Positions 1 to 8,286 of a DNA stretch of 32,108 bases are shown here, piece by piece. Below the pieces are notes generated by a model. That model was given only the letters and a program-made list of their open reading frames with translations. It was not told the DNA's origin and did not search any database. The stretch comes from CAZVAR01 sp964625225 (lineage in GTDB: Bacteria; Pseudomonadota; Alphaproteobacteria; JAJUGE01). How positions within the stretch are numbered: the stretch's first letter is position 1; every line of letters begins with the position of its first letter. The position numbers and the translations under genes were made by a program. The stretch lies in contig CAZVAR010000022.1 in NCBI GenBank assembly GCA_964625225.1, positions 1 to 32,108 of the forward strand. Direction: 5' to 3'.

Positions 1-382
1 AGGCGTAAGGGTCCTGAAAGATCATTTGGATCTTGAGCGCCGCATCTCGCGCCTCACGGCCGTGGAGCGTCGCCACGTCACGGCCGCGGAACAGCACCCT
101 GCCCGCGCTCTGAGGCAATATGCCTGCGATGATGCGGCCGAGCGTGGACTTGCCGCAGCCCGATTCCCCGACGAGGCCTACGACCTCGCCCTCGGCGACA
201 GTCAGGTCGACGCGGTCGACGGCCTGGACGACCTCTTCCTTGACGCTCGAACCGAGCCAGCCCGCGATCTTCTCCGCAACGTCCAGTCGTCTGACGAAGC
301 GCTTGCTGACAGCGTCGAGTGCGACGATCGGTGTATGCGTCCGGATCGCAGTCTCGGTCGGCGGAGAGGCAGCCAATGTCAT
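1..382 (-). CDS. dppF: Peptide ABC transporter ATP-binding protein, DppF/OppF type (partial, C-terminus beyond window)
   Basis: This is the second ATPase of the peptide importer, which hydrolyses ATP on the cytoplasmic side of the DppBC channel. Only the first 127 codons are present. The frame opens with an ATG at 382 that overlaps the dppD stop in an ATGA junction, so translation is probably coupled. Visible parts are a variable N-terminus, the Walker A motif GESGCGKST at about residues 72-80, and the Q-loop with MIFQDPYA at about 120-127, just before the window edge. GCGKST together with QDPYA is typical of the DppF/OppF subunit, as opposed to GSGKT and QDPMMTLNP in the DppD/OppD subunit next door. 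The signature, Walker B and oligopeptide C-terminal regions lie outside the window. Assignment to the peptide/nickel importer family is firm, but the substrate cannot be read from this subunit. Confidence 0.9.
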   Translation of the reverse strand, partial: MTLAASPPTETAIRTHTPIVALDAVSKRFVRRLDVAEKIAGWLGSSVKEEVVQAVDRVDLTVAEGEVVGLVGESGCGKSTLGRIIAGILPQSAGRVLFRGRDVATLHGREARDAALKIQMIFQDPYA

Positions 383-1371
383 TCGGCTGCCTCCTGGCTT
401 TCGAGGTGCGGATGGAAGCAGCGGACGGTACGGCCTGCGATGGGCATGGTGATGTCCGGGGCCGTCCTGCAGATCTCGCTGGCCCGGGGGCAGCGGGTAC
501 GGAAGGCGCAACCTTCGGGCAGGTCGAGGAGCGACGGGGTCATCCCCGGGATCTGGGTGAGCGGTCGGCCGCGCGCGTTCTGGCTCGGGACCGAGCCGAT
601 CAGGCCCTTGGTATAGGGGTGAAGCGGCCGGTCGAGGACATCGTCCACCTCTCCGCTCTCCACGATCCGGCCCGCATACATGACGCAGATCCGGTCGGCG
701 AGGCCGGCGACCACCGAGAGGTCGTGCGTGATCCAGATCAGGGCCGTCCTGGTCTCGCGGCAGAGCTTCTGCACTTCGTAAAGAATCTGCGCCTGGATCG
801 TCACGTCGAGTGCGGTCGTCGGTTCGTCGGCAACGATCAGGTCCGGCTCGTTCAGAAGCGCAGTCGCGATCGCAACGCGCTGGCGCATGCCGCCGGAAAA
901 CTGATGCGGGTAGGCTTTGAGCCGCTCGTCCGGTGACGGAATGCCGACCCGACCCAGCGCGTCGCGGGCACGTCGCCGTGCTTCCTCACGGCCTACCTTC
1001 TCATGAGCCTGCACCGCCTCGATCATCTGCGTGTCGATCCGCAGGACCGGGTTGAGGGTCATCATCGGGTCCTGGAAGATCATCGCGATCCGTTTGCCGC
1101 GCAGGCGCTGCAGCCGCTCCTCCGACCACGTCGCGATGTTCTCGCCGGCAAAAAGAATGCGGCCGCCGACGATGCGGCCCGGCGGGTCGACCAGACCCAT
1201 GATGGAGAAGCCGGTTACCGTCTTGCCCGAGCCCGACTCCCCCACGAGGCCGAGAATCTCGCCGCGCCGGATGGTGAAGCTGACATCGTCGACCGCCTTC
1301 ACCACGCCGGCCTTGGTGAAGAAGTGGGTCTGCAGATGCTCGACCGCCAGAATCGGGGATTCACCCGTCAA
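379..1371 (-). CDS. dppD: Peptide ABC transporter ATP-binding protein, DppD/OppD type
   Basis: This 330-residue ATPase pairs with DppF to power peptide import. All nucleotide-binding motifs are visible: Walker A GESGSGKT (44-51), Q-loop MIFQDPMM (Q100), signature FSGGMRQR (158-165), Walker B LIVADEP (catalytic E183), D-loop TALD and the switch histidine in THDLS (H216). The C-terminal oligo_HPY region carries a cluster of cysteines (GCAFRTRC, then EIC and RCFHPH), the pattern reported to bind an iron-sulfur cluster in some DppD proteins. The ATG lies 15 nt after the dppC stop, and the gene ends in an ATGA overlap with dppF. Length is normal for the family and all key residues are present. The transported ligand cannot be deduced; dipeptide, oligopeptide and some sugar or opine importers share this architecture. 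Confidence 0.95.
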   Translation of the reverse strand: MTGESPILAVEHLQTHFFTKAGVVKAVDDVSFTIRRGEILGLVGESGSGKTVTGFSIMGLVDPPGRIVGGRILFAGENIATWSEERLQRLRGKRIAMIFQDPMMTLNPVLRIDTQMIEAVQAHEKVGREEARRRARDALGRVGIPSPDERLKAYPHQFSGGMRQRVAIATALLNEPDLIVADEPTTALDVTIQAQILYEVQKLCRETRTALIWITHDLSVVAGLADRICVMYAGRIVESGEVDDVLDRPLHPYTKGLIGSVPSQNARGRPLTQIPGMTPSLLDLPEGCAFRTRCPRASEICRTAPDITMPIAGRTVRCFHPHLESQEAAE

Positions 1372-1386
1372 ATCGTCTTCCTTGAT

Positions 1387-2319
1387 CTATCTCTTGAGGC
1401 GCGGGTTCAGAACGTCGCGCAGCCGGTCGCCGACCAGATTGATGCTGACGATCGTGATCAGCAGGGCGATGCCCGGAAAGAAGCTGATCCAGTACTTGCC
1501 GCTCAACATGTAGTCGAAGCCGTTGGCGATCAGCAGGCCCAGCGACGGTTCGGTCACGGGTAGCCCGATGCCGAGGAACGAGAGAGTGGCTTCCAGCGCA
1601 ATCGCATGGGCGACCTGGACGGTGGCCACCACGATCAGCGGCGGCAGGACATTAGGCAGCAGGTGCTTGAAAATGATGTGGCGCGTGCTGAGAGCGAGGC
1701 AGATCGCCGCCTCGACATACTCCCGGCGCCGCTCGACGAGCGCGCTCGCGCGGACCGTGCGGGTGTAATAGGCCCACTGCACGACGACGAGCGCGACGAT
1801 GATCTTTTCGACGCCGCGACCGAGGACGGCGAGGAGGATCAGCGCCACCAGAATTGCGGGAAAGCTGAGCTGAAGGTCCACGATCCGCATGATGACCGTG
1901 TCGACCTTGCCGCCGAAGTAGGCGGCAATGAGGCCGACTGTCAGCCCGATTGCGACCGCGATCAAGCCGCTCACCACACCTACACCGAGACTGATACGGA
2001 GCCCGTAAAAGATCGCGCTCAGCATGTCCCGACCCTGGTCGTCGGTGCCGAGCCAGAAGGTGAGGCCCTCCATGCTCTGCTCACCGGGGGGAAGACGGCT
2101 GTCCATCACGGAGATCGCTGCGAGATCGTAGGGATTCTGCGGGGCGATCACCGGAGCGAACACGGCCACCAACACGACCGCCACCAGCACGATCAGCGAC
2201 ACCACGGCAAGCTTGCTCTCGGCGAACTCGGCCGCGAAACGCCGGAACGGAGAGTCGACCTTGACCGGTGCCTTGGTCGGCGCCGCAGCGCCCGCTACGT
2301 TCTTCGTCGTGATGGTCAT
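1387..2319 (-). CDS. dppC: Peptide ABC transporter permease, DppC type
   Basis: This is one of the two inner-membrane subunits of the importer. The ATG at 2319 was chosen because it overlaps the dppB stop (ATGA); an upstream in-frame extension inside dppB is a shadow. The product is 310 residues with a cytoplasmic N-terminal tail rich in Ala, Lys and Pro, then a first membrane span (about residues 34-56) followed by the periplasmic segment containing APQNPYDLAAI, a hallmark of the DppC/OppC N-terminal domain. A conserved FWLGTDDQGRDMLS segment precedes the binding-protein-dependent permease domain. The EAA loop, which contacts the ATPases, is visible as YVEAAICLALSTRHIIFKH. The protein is intact and normal in length. 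Confidence 0.93.
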   Translation of the reverse strand: MTITTKNVAGAAAPTKAPVKVDSPFRRFAAEFAESKLAVVSLIVLVAVVLVAVFAPVIAPQNPYDLAAISVMDSRLPPGEQSMEGLTFWLGTDDQGRDMLSAIFYGLRISLGVGVVSGLIAVAIGLTVGLIAAYFGGKVDTVIMRIVDLQLSFPAILVALILLAVLGRGVEKIIVALVVVQWAYYTRTVRASALVERRREYVEAAICLALSTRHIIFKHLLPNVLPPLIVVATVQVAHAIALEATLSFLGIGLPVTEPSLGLLIANGFDYMLSGKYWISFFPGIALLITIVSINLVGDRLRDVLNPRLKR

Positions 2320-3293
2320 TGCTTCAGATCCTGCAGCCGCACGCGCGGGTCGAGCAGCGAATAGAGGATATCGACCACCAGATTGATCGTGACGAACGTG
2401 AACACGATGATCATGAGGTAGGCGACCACGATGGGCCGGTCGAGCAGGTTGATCGAGTCGATCAGGAGCTTGCCCATGCCCGGCCAAGCGAACACCGTCT
2501 CCGTCACGACCGAGAAGGCGATCAACGACCCCAGCTCCAGGCCCAATACGGTGACCACCGGAATCAGGATGTTCTTGAGGATGTGCACCAGCACGATGCG
2601 CCGCCGGCTGAGCCCCTTGGCGCGGGCGAACTTGATGTAGTCCTGTAGCGCGACCTCGCGGGTACCGGCCCGAGCCAACCGGATCACGAGCGACATCTTC
2701 AGGAGGGCCAAGTTCAGAGCCGGGAGGAACAGGTGCCGGAGCCCGTCCCAGGTCAGGAAGCTGACCTCGATTCCCAGCACTTCCACCGTGTCGCCCCGGC
2801 CGGTCGACGGTAGCCAGCCCAGCATCACCGCGAACAGCATGATCATCATGATGCCTACCCAGAAGGTCGGCAGGCTGAATCCGAGGATCGAGCCGGCCAT
2901 GATGGTCTTGCTTACGGCTGATCCCGGCTGCAGGCCGGCATAGACCCCGAGCGGAATGCCGACCAGGACCGAGAGGAAAAGCGCCGCGAATGCGAGCTCC
3001 AGCGTCGCCGGCATGCGTTCCAGGATCAGCTCGATCGCCGGCTCGCCGAACACGAAGGAATCACCTAGATCGCCCTGGATCGCATTGCCGAGAAAGGCGA
3101 GGTACTGCTCATGCAGTGGCTTGTCGAGGCCGAGGGCGCGAACGGCCTGTTCGAACTCCTCCTGAGTAAAATCCGGGTTGATCAGGATATCGACCGGGTT
3201 CCCGATGACGTTGACGCCCAGAAAGACGATCACCGACATCGCTAGGATCACGATCGAGGCCTGTAACAGGCGGCGGATGATGAAGACGGTCAT
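2316..3293 (-). CDS. dppB: Peptide ABC transporter permease, DppB type
   Basis: This 325-residue polytopic inner-membrane protein is the first permease of the importer. It begins with MTVFIIRRLLQASIVIL, the typical DppB/OppB N-terminal helix that starts with F-I-x-R-R-L. It continues with a periplasmic region (around LGLDKPLHEQYLAF, another family signature) and the permease domain with about five further spans. The EAA-type cytoplasmic loop reads FARAKGLSRRRIVLVHILKN. The ATG lies 85 nt downstream of the binding-protein stop, with a strong hairpin in that gap. The stop overlaps the dppC start by four bases. No defect is seen. Confidence 0.94.
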   Translation of the reverse strand: MTVFIIRRLLQASIVILAMSVIVFLGVNVIGNPVDILINPDFTQEEFEQAVRALGLDKPLHEQYLAFLGNAIQGDLGDSFVFGEPAIELILERMPATLELAFAALFLSVLVGIPLGVYAGLQPGSAVSKTIMAGSILGFSLPTFWVGIMMIMLFAVMLGWLPSTGRGDTVEVLGIEVSFLTWDGLRHLFLPALNLALLKMSLVIRLARAGTREVALQDYIKFARAKGLSRRRIVLVHILKNILIPVVTVLGLELGSLIAFSVVTETVFAWPGMGKLLIDSINLLDRPIVVAYLMIIVFTFVTINLVVDILYSLLDPRVRLQDLKQ

Positions 3294-3332
3294 TGCCCGT
3301 CCTCTTCCGAATGAGTGGCCCGGAAACGAACG

Positions 3333-3360
3333 CGCGGGCGACCGCGGCGGGCCGCCCGCG
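3333..3360 (-). promoter_or_regulatory. Intercistronic GC hairpin between binding-protein gene and dppB
   Basis: Two perfect 8-nt arms, CGCGGGCG (3333-3340) and CGCCCGCG (3353-3360), flank a 12-nt loop. They lie in the 85-bp gap between the solute-binding-protein stop and the dppB start. No uridine run follows in the transcript direction, so it does not look like a complete intrinsic terminator. Stem-loops here are well known in binding-protein operons, where they stabilise the upstream message and cut downstream expression so that the binding protein exceeds the membrane subunits. Applying that role here is inference. Confidence 0.55.
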
Positions 3361-3378
3361 TCTGAGAAAGCATCGTCG

Positions 3379-4959
3379 CTACTTCTCGACGACCTTCAGG
3401 TCCATGACCTGGGTACCCTCATCGGTACGCGGCGTGTATTCGAGACCGGCGCGCGTGCCCCAAACATTGACCTGATAGTGCAGCGGGATGATACCGAGGT
3501 CGCCGATTGCCACCTCCGTCGCCTGGGCGAGGAGTTGCTCGCGCTTGGCGTCGTCGATGGTGCCCAGCGCCTCGCCGACCAGCCGGTCGACCTCCGGGTT
3601 GGAGTAGCGACCACGATTCGATGCGCCGTTGCCCTTCTCCCGGTTGAAGGTCATCAGCAACGAGCGCAAGGGCGACGATGCTTCGCCGGTACCCGAACCC
3701 CAGCCGACGAGAATGAGGCTGAACTCCGGGGTTTTGTCGGGCCCTCCGGAGGAGGCGCGGCTGAAGAACACGCTGGGCGGCAGCGCCTCGACTTTGGTAT
3801 CGATCCCGACGCGGCTGAGCATCTGCCCGATCGCCTGCGCGATCTTGGCGTCATTGATGTAGCGGCCGTTCGGGGAATGCAGGGTGATGCCGAACCCCTC
3901 GGGATAGCCGGCCTCGGCCAGCAGCTTCTTGGCGCCCTCCGGGTCGTATTTCTCCGGTTTCAGATTCTTGCTGACCCCGAAGAAGGTCTCCGGCAGGAGC
4001 TGCCCGGCGGGGATGGCGATTCCCTCCATCACGCGCTCGACGATCGCTTCTCGATTGATCGCCTTCGAGATTGCCTTGCGGACCCGCTGGTCCAGTAGTG
4101 GGTTCTTGTCCGCCCCGGTCACGAAGGGGGACTTCTCCCGGAACTGGTCCATGTGCAGGTAGATGATGCGATTGGACACGCCTCGTGAAAGGTTGATGTT
4201 CTTTTCCTTCTCGAGGCGTGCGACGTCGGCGGTCGGGACGTTCTCGATGAAGTCGACGTCTCCGGCGAGCAGCGCCGCGACGCGTGCCGGATCCGACTTG
4301 ATCGCCTTCAGGACGACCTTTTCGAAGGGCGGCTTGTCGCCGAAATAATCGTCGAACCGCTCCAGCACGATCCGGTCGCCGGGAACGTATTCGACGAGCT
4401 TGTAAGGGCCGGTGCCGACCGCGGCCTTCCCGGAGTTGAAATCACCGGTCGTGGCGCCCTCGGCGGCCTTCTTGGAGATGATGTAGACCGTCGAAATGTC
4501 GTTCGGCAGCAGCGGTGCCGGGCTCTCGGTCGTGATGTGGATGGTGTAGTCGTCGATCTTCTTCAGCGTTTTCCCCTTCGTGTACAGGCCGAAGGAGGAG
4601 GGGCTGTTCGGCACGTTCGGTGCGCGCTCGTAGGTGAAGATCACGTCGTCCGCCGTGAAGGGCGTGCCGTCGTGCCACTTCACGCCCTGTCGCAACTTGA
4701 TCTCCCAAGTGGTGTCGTCGATCGGCTTCCAAGACACCGCAAGGCCCGGAATCAGGCGCTGATTCACGTCCTGATCGATCAACGGCGTAAACACGTGCGA
4801 GGCGAACGCATTATTCGGAGAGAGGTTGTGGTAGTGCGGGTCCATCGAAGTCGGTTCGACCGCCAGACCCACTGTCAGCTCCTTCGCCGCAACCGGGGCG
4901 CTCCCCATCAGGATCGCCAGCCCTGCCGCCGCAAAGAGATATTTTGGATTGAACTTCAT
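3379..4959 (-). CDS. Periplasmic peptide-binding protein of ABC importer (SBP_bac_5 family)
   Basis: This is the solute-binding component that captures ligand in the periplasm and delivers it to DppBC. The 526-residue protein starts with a classical Sec signal peptide (Lys at 2 and 6, a hydrophobic core LFAAAGLAILMGSA, and a likely cleavage after VAA near residue 25) and has no lipobox cysteine. The mature part begins KELTVGLAVEPTSMDPHYHN, the typical SBP_bac_5 opening, and contains the family segments WEIKLRQGVKWHDGTPFTADDV and GTGPYKLVEYVPGDRIVLERF. The message upstream of the ATG carries GGAGGGG, about 8 nt from the start codon. It heads the importer operon. Residues that would define the ligand cannot be assigned by eye; peptide, glutathione or opine-like ligands are all possible. 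Confidence 0.92.
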   Translation of the reverse strand: MKFNPKYLFAAAGLAILMGSAPVAAKELTVGLAVEPTSMDPHYHNLSPNNAFASHVFTPLIDQDVNQRLIPGLAVSWKPIDDTTWEIKLRQGVKWHDGTPFTADDVIFTYERAPNVPNSPSSFGLYTKGKTLKKIDDYTIHITTESPAPLLPNDISTVYIISKKAAEGATTGDFNSGKAAVGTGPYKLVEYVPGDRIVLERFDDYFGDKPPFEKVVLKAIKSDPARVAALLAGDVDFIENVPTADVARLEKEKNINLSRGVSNRIIYLHMDQFREKSPFVTGADKNPLLDQRVRKAISKAINREAIVERVMEGIAIPAGQLLPETFFGVSKNLKPEKYDPEGAKKLLAEAGYPEGFGITLHSPNGRYINDAKIAQAIGQMLSRVGIDTKVEALPPSVFFSRASSGGPDKTPEFSLILVGWGSGTGEASSPLRSLLMTFNREKGNGASNRGRYSNPEVDRLVGEALGTIDDAKREQLLAQATEVAIGDLGIIPLHYQVNVWGTRAGLEYTPRTDEGTQVMDLKVVEK

Positions 4960-5347
4960 CCCCTAGGCCCCTCCATACCTTGATCTTGTCAGTGTCCGTC
5001 GTCCGGCCACGCGTACCGAAATCAGCAACGGAGACGTCCGGAATGCGGGAACGCCCTTTTGCTGGTTTGCTGGCGGGCACAACCCCATCGGTATCGGTAC
5101 GGCCTCCGTCGGGCGGCGACGCTGGTGAGCCCACTTTCGCCGAAAAGCGGCAGGCTTGCAAGAAATGCCGATCTGAGCTGCGCGTACCGCATGGCTGGGA
5201 GCTCGAGGCGCCGATCCAATTGTTACTTTCGATCCGGTCACAGTGCCGGATCGTCCGGAAGTGCATTCGGTATACCGGAAGCGTTGATTGATTCGCGCCG
5301 GCGTACATCTCTTTTGTCCGAAGGCGCTGAACCGGAGGTCATCTTTC
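4960..5347. other. 388-bp intergenic region between divergent binding-protein and methyltransferase genes
   Basis: No convincing gene is seen here; the open frames in both directions have no family signature and run into the neighbouring genes. The stretch must hold the promoter of the importer operon (leftward) and that of the methyltransferase (rightward), but I found no clear paired -35 and -10 boxes. It contains an inverted repeat at 5231-5252 and the 10-bp palindrome CGGTATACCG at 5268-5277, both nearer the methyltransferase, and a strong Shine-Dalgarno GGAGGT at 5334-5339. Confidence 0.6.
5231..5252. repeat. Inverted repeat GATCCGG / CCGGATC with 8-nt spacer
   Basis: Perfect 7-bp arms (5231-5237 and 5246-5252) are separated by TCACAGTG. 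About 15 bp further on lies the perfect palindrome CGGTATACCG (5268-5277). The two dyads sit 70-115 bp upstream of the methyltransferase start and could be operator sites for a dimeric regulator. Such short dyads also arise by chance in GC-rich DNA. Confidence 0.35.
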
Positions 5348-6082
5348 GTGATACCCACACCAGAGACGGCCAAGATGCAGCTCAAGACGAGACTGCGGCC
5401 GGAGCAGCTCAACCTTCTTCGAAGACTCCACCAGAGTACCTGGGTTGCCGGGTGGAGTGCCGTCCATCGGGCGTTCCTGACCCCGTTCAACCTCTATCGC
5501 AATCGGAACCGGTCGGCACGTCGGCTGGAGATCGGTCCGGGGCGCGAGCGGATCCCCGGGTTCGAAACGCTGAATGTCCGGGCCGGGGGCCGGCTCGACT
5601 ATGTAGTCGATGCCGCCCGGAAACTGCCGTTTCCGGATGCGACGTTCGAGATCATCTACGCCAGTCACGTTCTCGAGCATGTTCCCTGGTACATGACCGA
5701 TCGGGTGCTGCGGGAATGGGTCCGCGTACTCCGGCCCGGCGGGGTGCTCGAGATCTGGGTACCCGACGCGCTGAAGATTGCCGAGGCGTTCGTGGCGGCC
5801 GAACGTGACGGCGACCGCCGCTTCGAGGAAGACGGTGTATTCCGGTACAATGAACAGCGCGATCCGTGTCGGTGGATGGCGTTTCGGACCTTCTCCTACG
5901 GGGACGGCACCGGCGCCACCGATCATCCGAACTGGCACCGCGCGGCGTTCTCGCCGCGGCATCTGAAAGCCTGCCTGGAGACCGCCGGCCTGACCGAGAT
6001 TCGCCGCCTCGACCGCTCGGAGGTGCGCGGCTTCGACCACGGGTGGATCAATCTTGGCATGGCGGGCCGCAAGCCGCCCTAA
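5348..6082 (+). CDS. Class I SAM-dependent methyltransferase
   Basis: This predicted cytoplasmic methyltransferase has 244 residues. I place the start at GTG 5348 because GGAGGT sits 8 nt upstream. An ATG at 5288 lacks such a site, and the next ATG at 5375 would remove nine residues. The SAM-binding motif I reads LEIGPG (60-65). An acidic Asp at the end of strand 2 region (YVVDAA), the post-motif segment LPFPDATFEIIYASHVLEH (93-111) and VLRPGGVLEIWVPD (127-140) follow the Methyltransf_11 layout. The C-terminal part (residues 170-244) is rich in Arg, Trp and His and resembles SAM enzymes of glycan and lipid loci. The gene stands alone: divergent from the importer and separated by one base from the convergent M81 gene. 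Substrate unknown; glycan, lipid or small-molecule targets are all possible. Confidence 0.85.
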   Translation: MIPTPETAKMQLKTRLRPEQLNLLRRLHQSTWVAGWSAVHRAFLTPFNLYRNRNRSARRLEIGPGRERIPGFETLNVRAGGRLDYVVDAARKLPFPDATFEIIYASHVLEHVPWYMTDRVLREWVRVLRPGGVLEIWVPDALKIAEAFVAAERDGDRRFEEDGVFRYNEQRDPCRWMAFRTFSYGDGTGATDHPNWHRAAFSPRHLKACLETAGLTEIRRLDRSEVRGFDHGWINLGMAGRKPP

Positions 6083-6083
6083 T

Positions 6084-7634
6084 TCAGGAGATCCGGAAGC
6101 GTGACGGTTCCGGTGCTTCCCATTCGGTGTCCGAATCCAGCGGATACACCGGCCGAGGAAGGTGCTTGAAAGGAAAGCGTGCCAGAATCGGTGAGACGAG
6201 ACCGGCCGCGTCGACCTCCAGGATCCGATCGGGGGTGAAGAACTCGTCGAAGCCGGCCCGAAAATGGCCGCGCGACTTGAGCACCACCGTGCGGAAGCTG
6301 GCAATATCGAGGCCGAACGTCTCGAAAAAGGCGGGGTCGGCGGCCTGGATTCGGCGGCTGACGACGACGACCGTGATGCCGCCGACCCGGAGGGCAGCGC
6401 TGCGCCCCAGATCGATCGTCCGGCCCTGTGCAATGCCGCGACGTCCGACGACCTTACCCTCCGACAGCGCCAGAACCTCGACCGGGGCCCGAACCCATCG
6501 ACCATGATCGTCGGCGTTTTCGGCATTGAACACGATGTCGAACGCGGCGCCGACGCCCCGTTCGTGGCACGCGGTCGCAGCCGCCGGATCGACGAACAGA
6601 CCGAGCAGGACGTGCTGCGCTTTGGCAGCCAGCAGGGCCTCCAGCAGATCGGTTGTATTGCCTCGTCCGCCGCCACCCGGATTGTCGGCCACGTCGGCGA
6701 GACAGATTGCCGGACCGCGGCCCTCGCCGGCCGCGACCGCCCGCCGTACCGCTTCCGCGATCGGCGTCAGCCGAACCTGGAAGCGCTCGCGATCGGCCCA
6801 GACTTGCCGGGCAAGGTTGAGCGCGACCTCGGCCGCCCGCCGGCCGTCGTCGTGGTCCGCATGGCCGTAGGTCAGGATGCTCAGGCCATTCTTAGGTGTG
6901 TCGCTCCAGGCAAAGCCGCCGACCACGGACACCAGGGGAACGGCGGTACTTACCCCCCGCTGGCCCGAGTCGATCAGATCGGCATAGGGGCCCTCGGCGG
7001 TCAAGAGACGGACGCTGGGCGCCACGATCGGCATGCGGATGAAGTGCTTGATCAGCCGTTCGCCCGCAAGCAGTCGGCGGAGAAACCCGGCTGCCTCGGC
7101 TGCGCGCTCGCGTTGATCGACATGCGGATTGGTCCGGTAGGATACGATCGCATCGACGCTCCGGACCATCCGCTCGCTGATATTGGCATGCAGGTCCACC
7201 GTGGCGACGATCGGCGTGCTCGGCCCGACCGCTTCGCGGACGGTCGCGTAAAGCTCCCCGTCCGGATCGGCGGCGTCGGTCGATGTCATCGCCCCGTGAT
7301 TGCTGATGTAGACGGCGTCCACCGGAAGTGCCGCGGTCAGGCCCCTCCGTATCCTGTCGAGCGTCTCGTGGACGAACGTCGCATCGGCTGGTCCGCCCGG
7401 CTCGACCGCGGTCACCAGAATCGGCACCGGCTCCCAGGGACCGGCGGCATCCATGGCCGCGATGAAGCCGGGGATTTCCGCCGGCATTGCCGGCGCCGGT
7501 CTGGCGGCCTCGCTCGTGATCGCCTCACCCTCCAGGTAGCATGAGCCACGGAAGTCGGCGCCGGTGGTTACCGGTGCGAACGCATTGGCTTCGAGATGCA
7601 TACCGAGGATGGCGATTCGAGGGCGGTGCGGCAC
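6084..7634 (-). CDS. M81 family metallopeptidase (MlrC-like)
   Basis: This belongs to the family of MlrC, the metallopeptidase that finishes degradation of microcystin and similar peptides. The protein starts RIAILGMHLEANAFAP, a family hallmark, and contains SNHGAMTS (111-118), VDLHANIS (146-153), the probable metal-binding core, and YRTNPHVDQ (166-174). The second half carries ADNPGGGGRGNTTDLLEALL, typical of the C-terminal domain. I favour GTG 7634 as start (516 residues) because GGAGA lies 7 nt upstream. GTG 7679 would add 15 residues and overlap the GNAT gene. The gene follows the GNAT gene on the same strand, probably in one transcript. It lies near a peptide importer and an M20 deacetylase, which suggests peptide or amide catabolism. 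The true substrate is unknown. Confidence 0.88.
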   Translation of the reverse strand: MPHRPRIAILGMHLEANAFAPVTTGADFRGSCYLEGEAITSEAARPAPAMPAEIPGFIAAMDAAGPWEPVPILVTAVEPGGPADATFVHETLDRIRRGLTAALPVDAVYISNHGAMTSTDAADPDGELYATVREAVGPSTPIVATVDLHANISERMVRSVDAIVSYRTNPHVDQRERAAEAAGFLRRLLAGERLIKHFIRMPIVAPSVRLLTAEGPYADLIDSGQRGVSTAVPLVSVVGGFAWSDTPKNGLSILTYGHADHDDGRRAAEVALNLARQVWADRERFQVRLTPIAEAVRRAVAAGEGRGPAICLADVADNPGGGGRGNTTDLLEALLAAKAQHVLLGLFVDPAAATACHERGVGAAFDIVFNAENADDHGRWVRAPVEVLALSEGKVVGRRGIAQGRTIDLGRSAALRVGGITVVVVSRRIQAADPAFFETFGLDIASFRTVVLKSRGHFRAGFDEFFTPDRILEVDAAGLVSPILARFPFKHLPRPVYPLDSDTEWEAPEPSRFRIS

Positions 7635-7656
7635 GGGCGTGTCTCCATCGGCCGGG

Positions 7657-8181
7657 TCACGGTGCCTCGGGTCCTGCACTGCGCAGGTCGAGGATCATGA
7701 GGATTTCATCAAAATGCTCTGTCCCGACCCGGAGCGCGCGCGGTTCTCGTCCATACGGTCGGAAACCCATGCGGGAGTAGAGTCGATAAGCGGGCTCATT
7801 GTCGGCTACGACGGTCAGCATGACCGCTTCGACCTGGTCCTGGGCGTGCCGAAGCACACGTTCGATCAGCGCTCGGCCGATCCCGCGGCCACGGACGCGT
7901 TCCTGCACGTACAGACCCCACAGGACCCCCTTGTGCCGCAATTTGCTCCGTTGCGGCACGTAAAGGCCAGCGATGCCCACGAGGTCCGACCCTGCGAAGC
8001 CGCCGAAGACCGCGCCCGCCTCGATCCGCTCGACGATAGCGCCCAGCGGTTCGGCCGCTTCTTCTTCGTGCGAGGCGGAGAATGCCTCCGGATGCCTCTC
8101 CAGAGCCTCCAGCCGGATCGCCCGAAAGCGCTCGGCGTCGGCCGCGCCCAAGCGGCGTATGCGGAAGGGAGGATCGTTCAT
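7657..8181 (-). CDS. GNAT family N-acetyltransferase
   Basis: This 174-residue single-domain acetyltransferase is expected to use acetyl-CoA to acylate an amine. The ATG at 8181 starts MNDPPFRIRRLGAADAERFR, the usual GNAT opening strand and helix. The acetyl-CoA pyrophosphate-binding segment is VRGRGIGRALIE (about 97-108), fitting the Q/R-x-x-G-x-G/A pattern. It is followed by VMLTVVADNEPAYRLYSRMGF (about 120-140), the standard motif B with the N-x-x-A-x-x-L-Y helix. Open reading frame continues upstream of 8181 only as antisense shadow of argE. The gene ends 22 bp before the M81 start (or overlaps it if the longer M81 start is used), so the two are probably co-transcribed. The acceptor is unknown; it does not specifically resemble PseH. 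Confidence 0.88.
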   Translation of the reverse strand: MNDPPFRIRRLGAADAERFRAIRLEALERHPEAFSASHEEEAAEPLGAIVERIEAGAVFGGFAGSDLVGIAGLYVPQRSKLRHKGVLWGLYVQERVRGRGIGRALIERVLRHAQDQVEAVMLTVVADNEPAYRLYSRMGFRPYGREPRALRVGTEHFDEILMILDLRSAGPEAP

Positions 8182-8257
8182 CGCTCGGACCTCGCGTTCC
8201 ACATGGACGCGCAGCGTGGCCGTTGCGCGGGATGCCGCCGGAGCATCGCCGCCGTCG

Positions 8258-8286
8258 GTGGCAAGTCGATCGCGGGGGACTATAGT
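8258..8286 (+). promoter_or_regulatory. Candidate sigma70-type promoter of the ArgE-like gene
   Basis: A TATAGT box (8281-8286, five of six to consensus) lies 17 bp after GTGGCA (8258-8263, four of six). This would start transcription near 8293, leaving a leader of about 27 nt before the ATG at 8320. The -10 box sits between inverted arms CGGGGG (8273-8278) and CCCCCG (8288-8293), so a regulator binding this dyad could block the polymerase. This is a motif match by eye only. Confidence 0.45.

Noticed and set aside
5339..6676. Long minus-strand open frame across the methyltransferase
   Set aside because: It is antisense to a gene with clear SAM-binding motifs and to the M81 C-terminus, shows low-complexity Arg/Pro/Ser composition and matches no family. 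It is a high-GC shadow frame.
7657..8181. GNAT protein as the missing PseH acetyltransferase
   Set aside because: It is co-oriented with an M81 peptidase gene and lies about 8 kb from the nearest pse gene (pseF). The sequence shows only general GNAT features and nothing specific to PseH.
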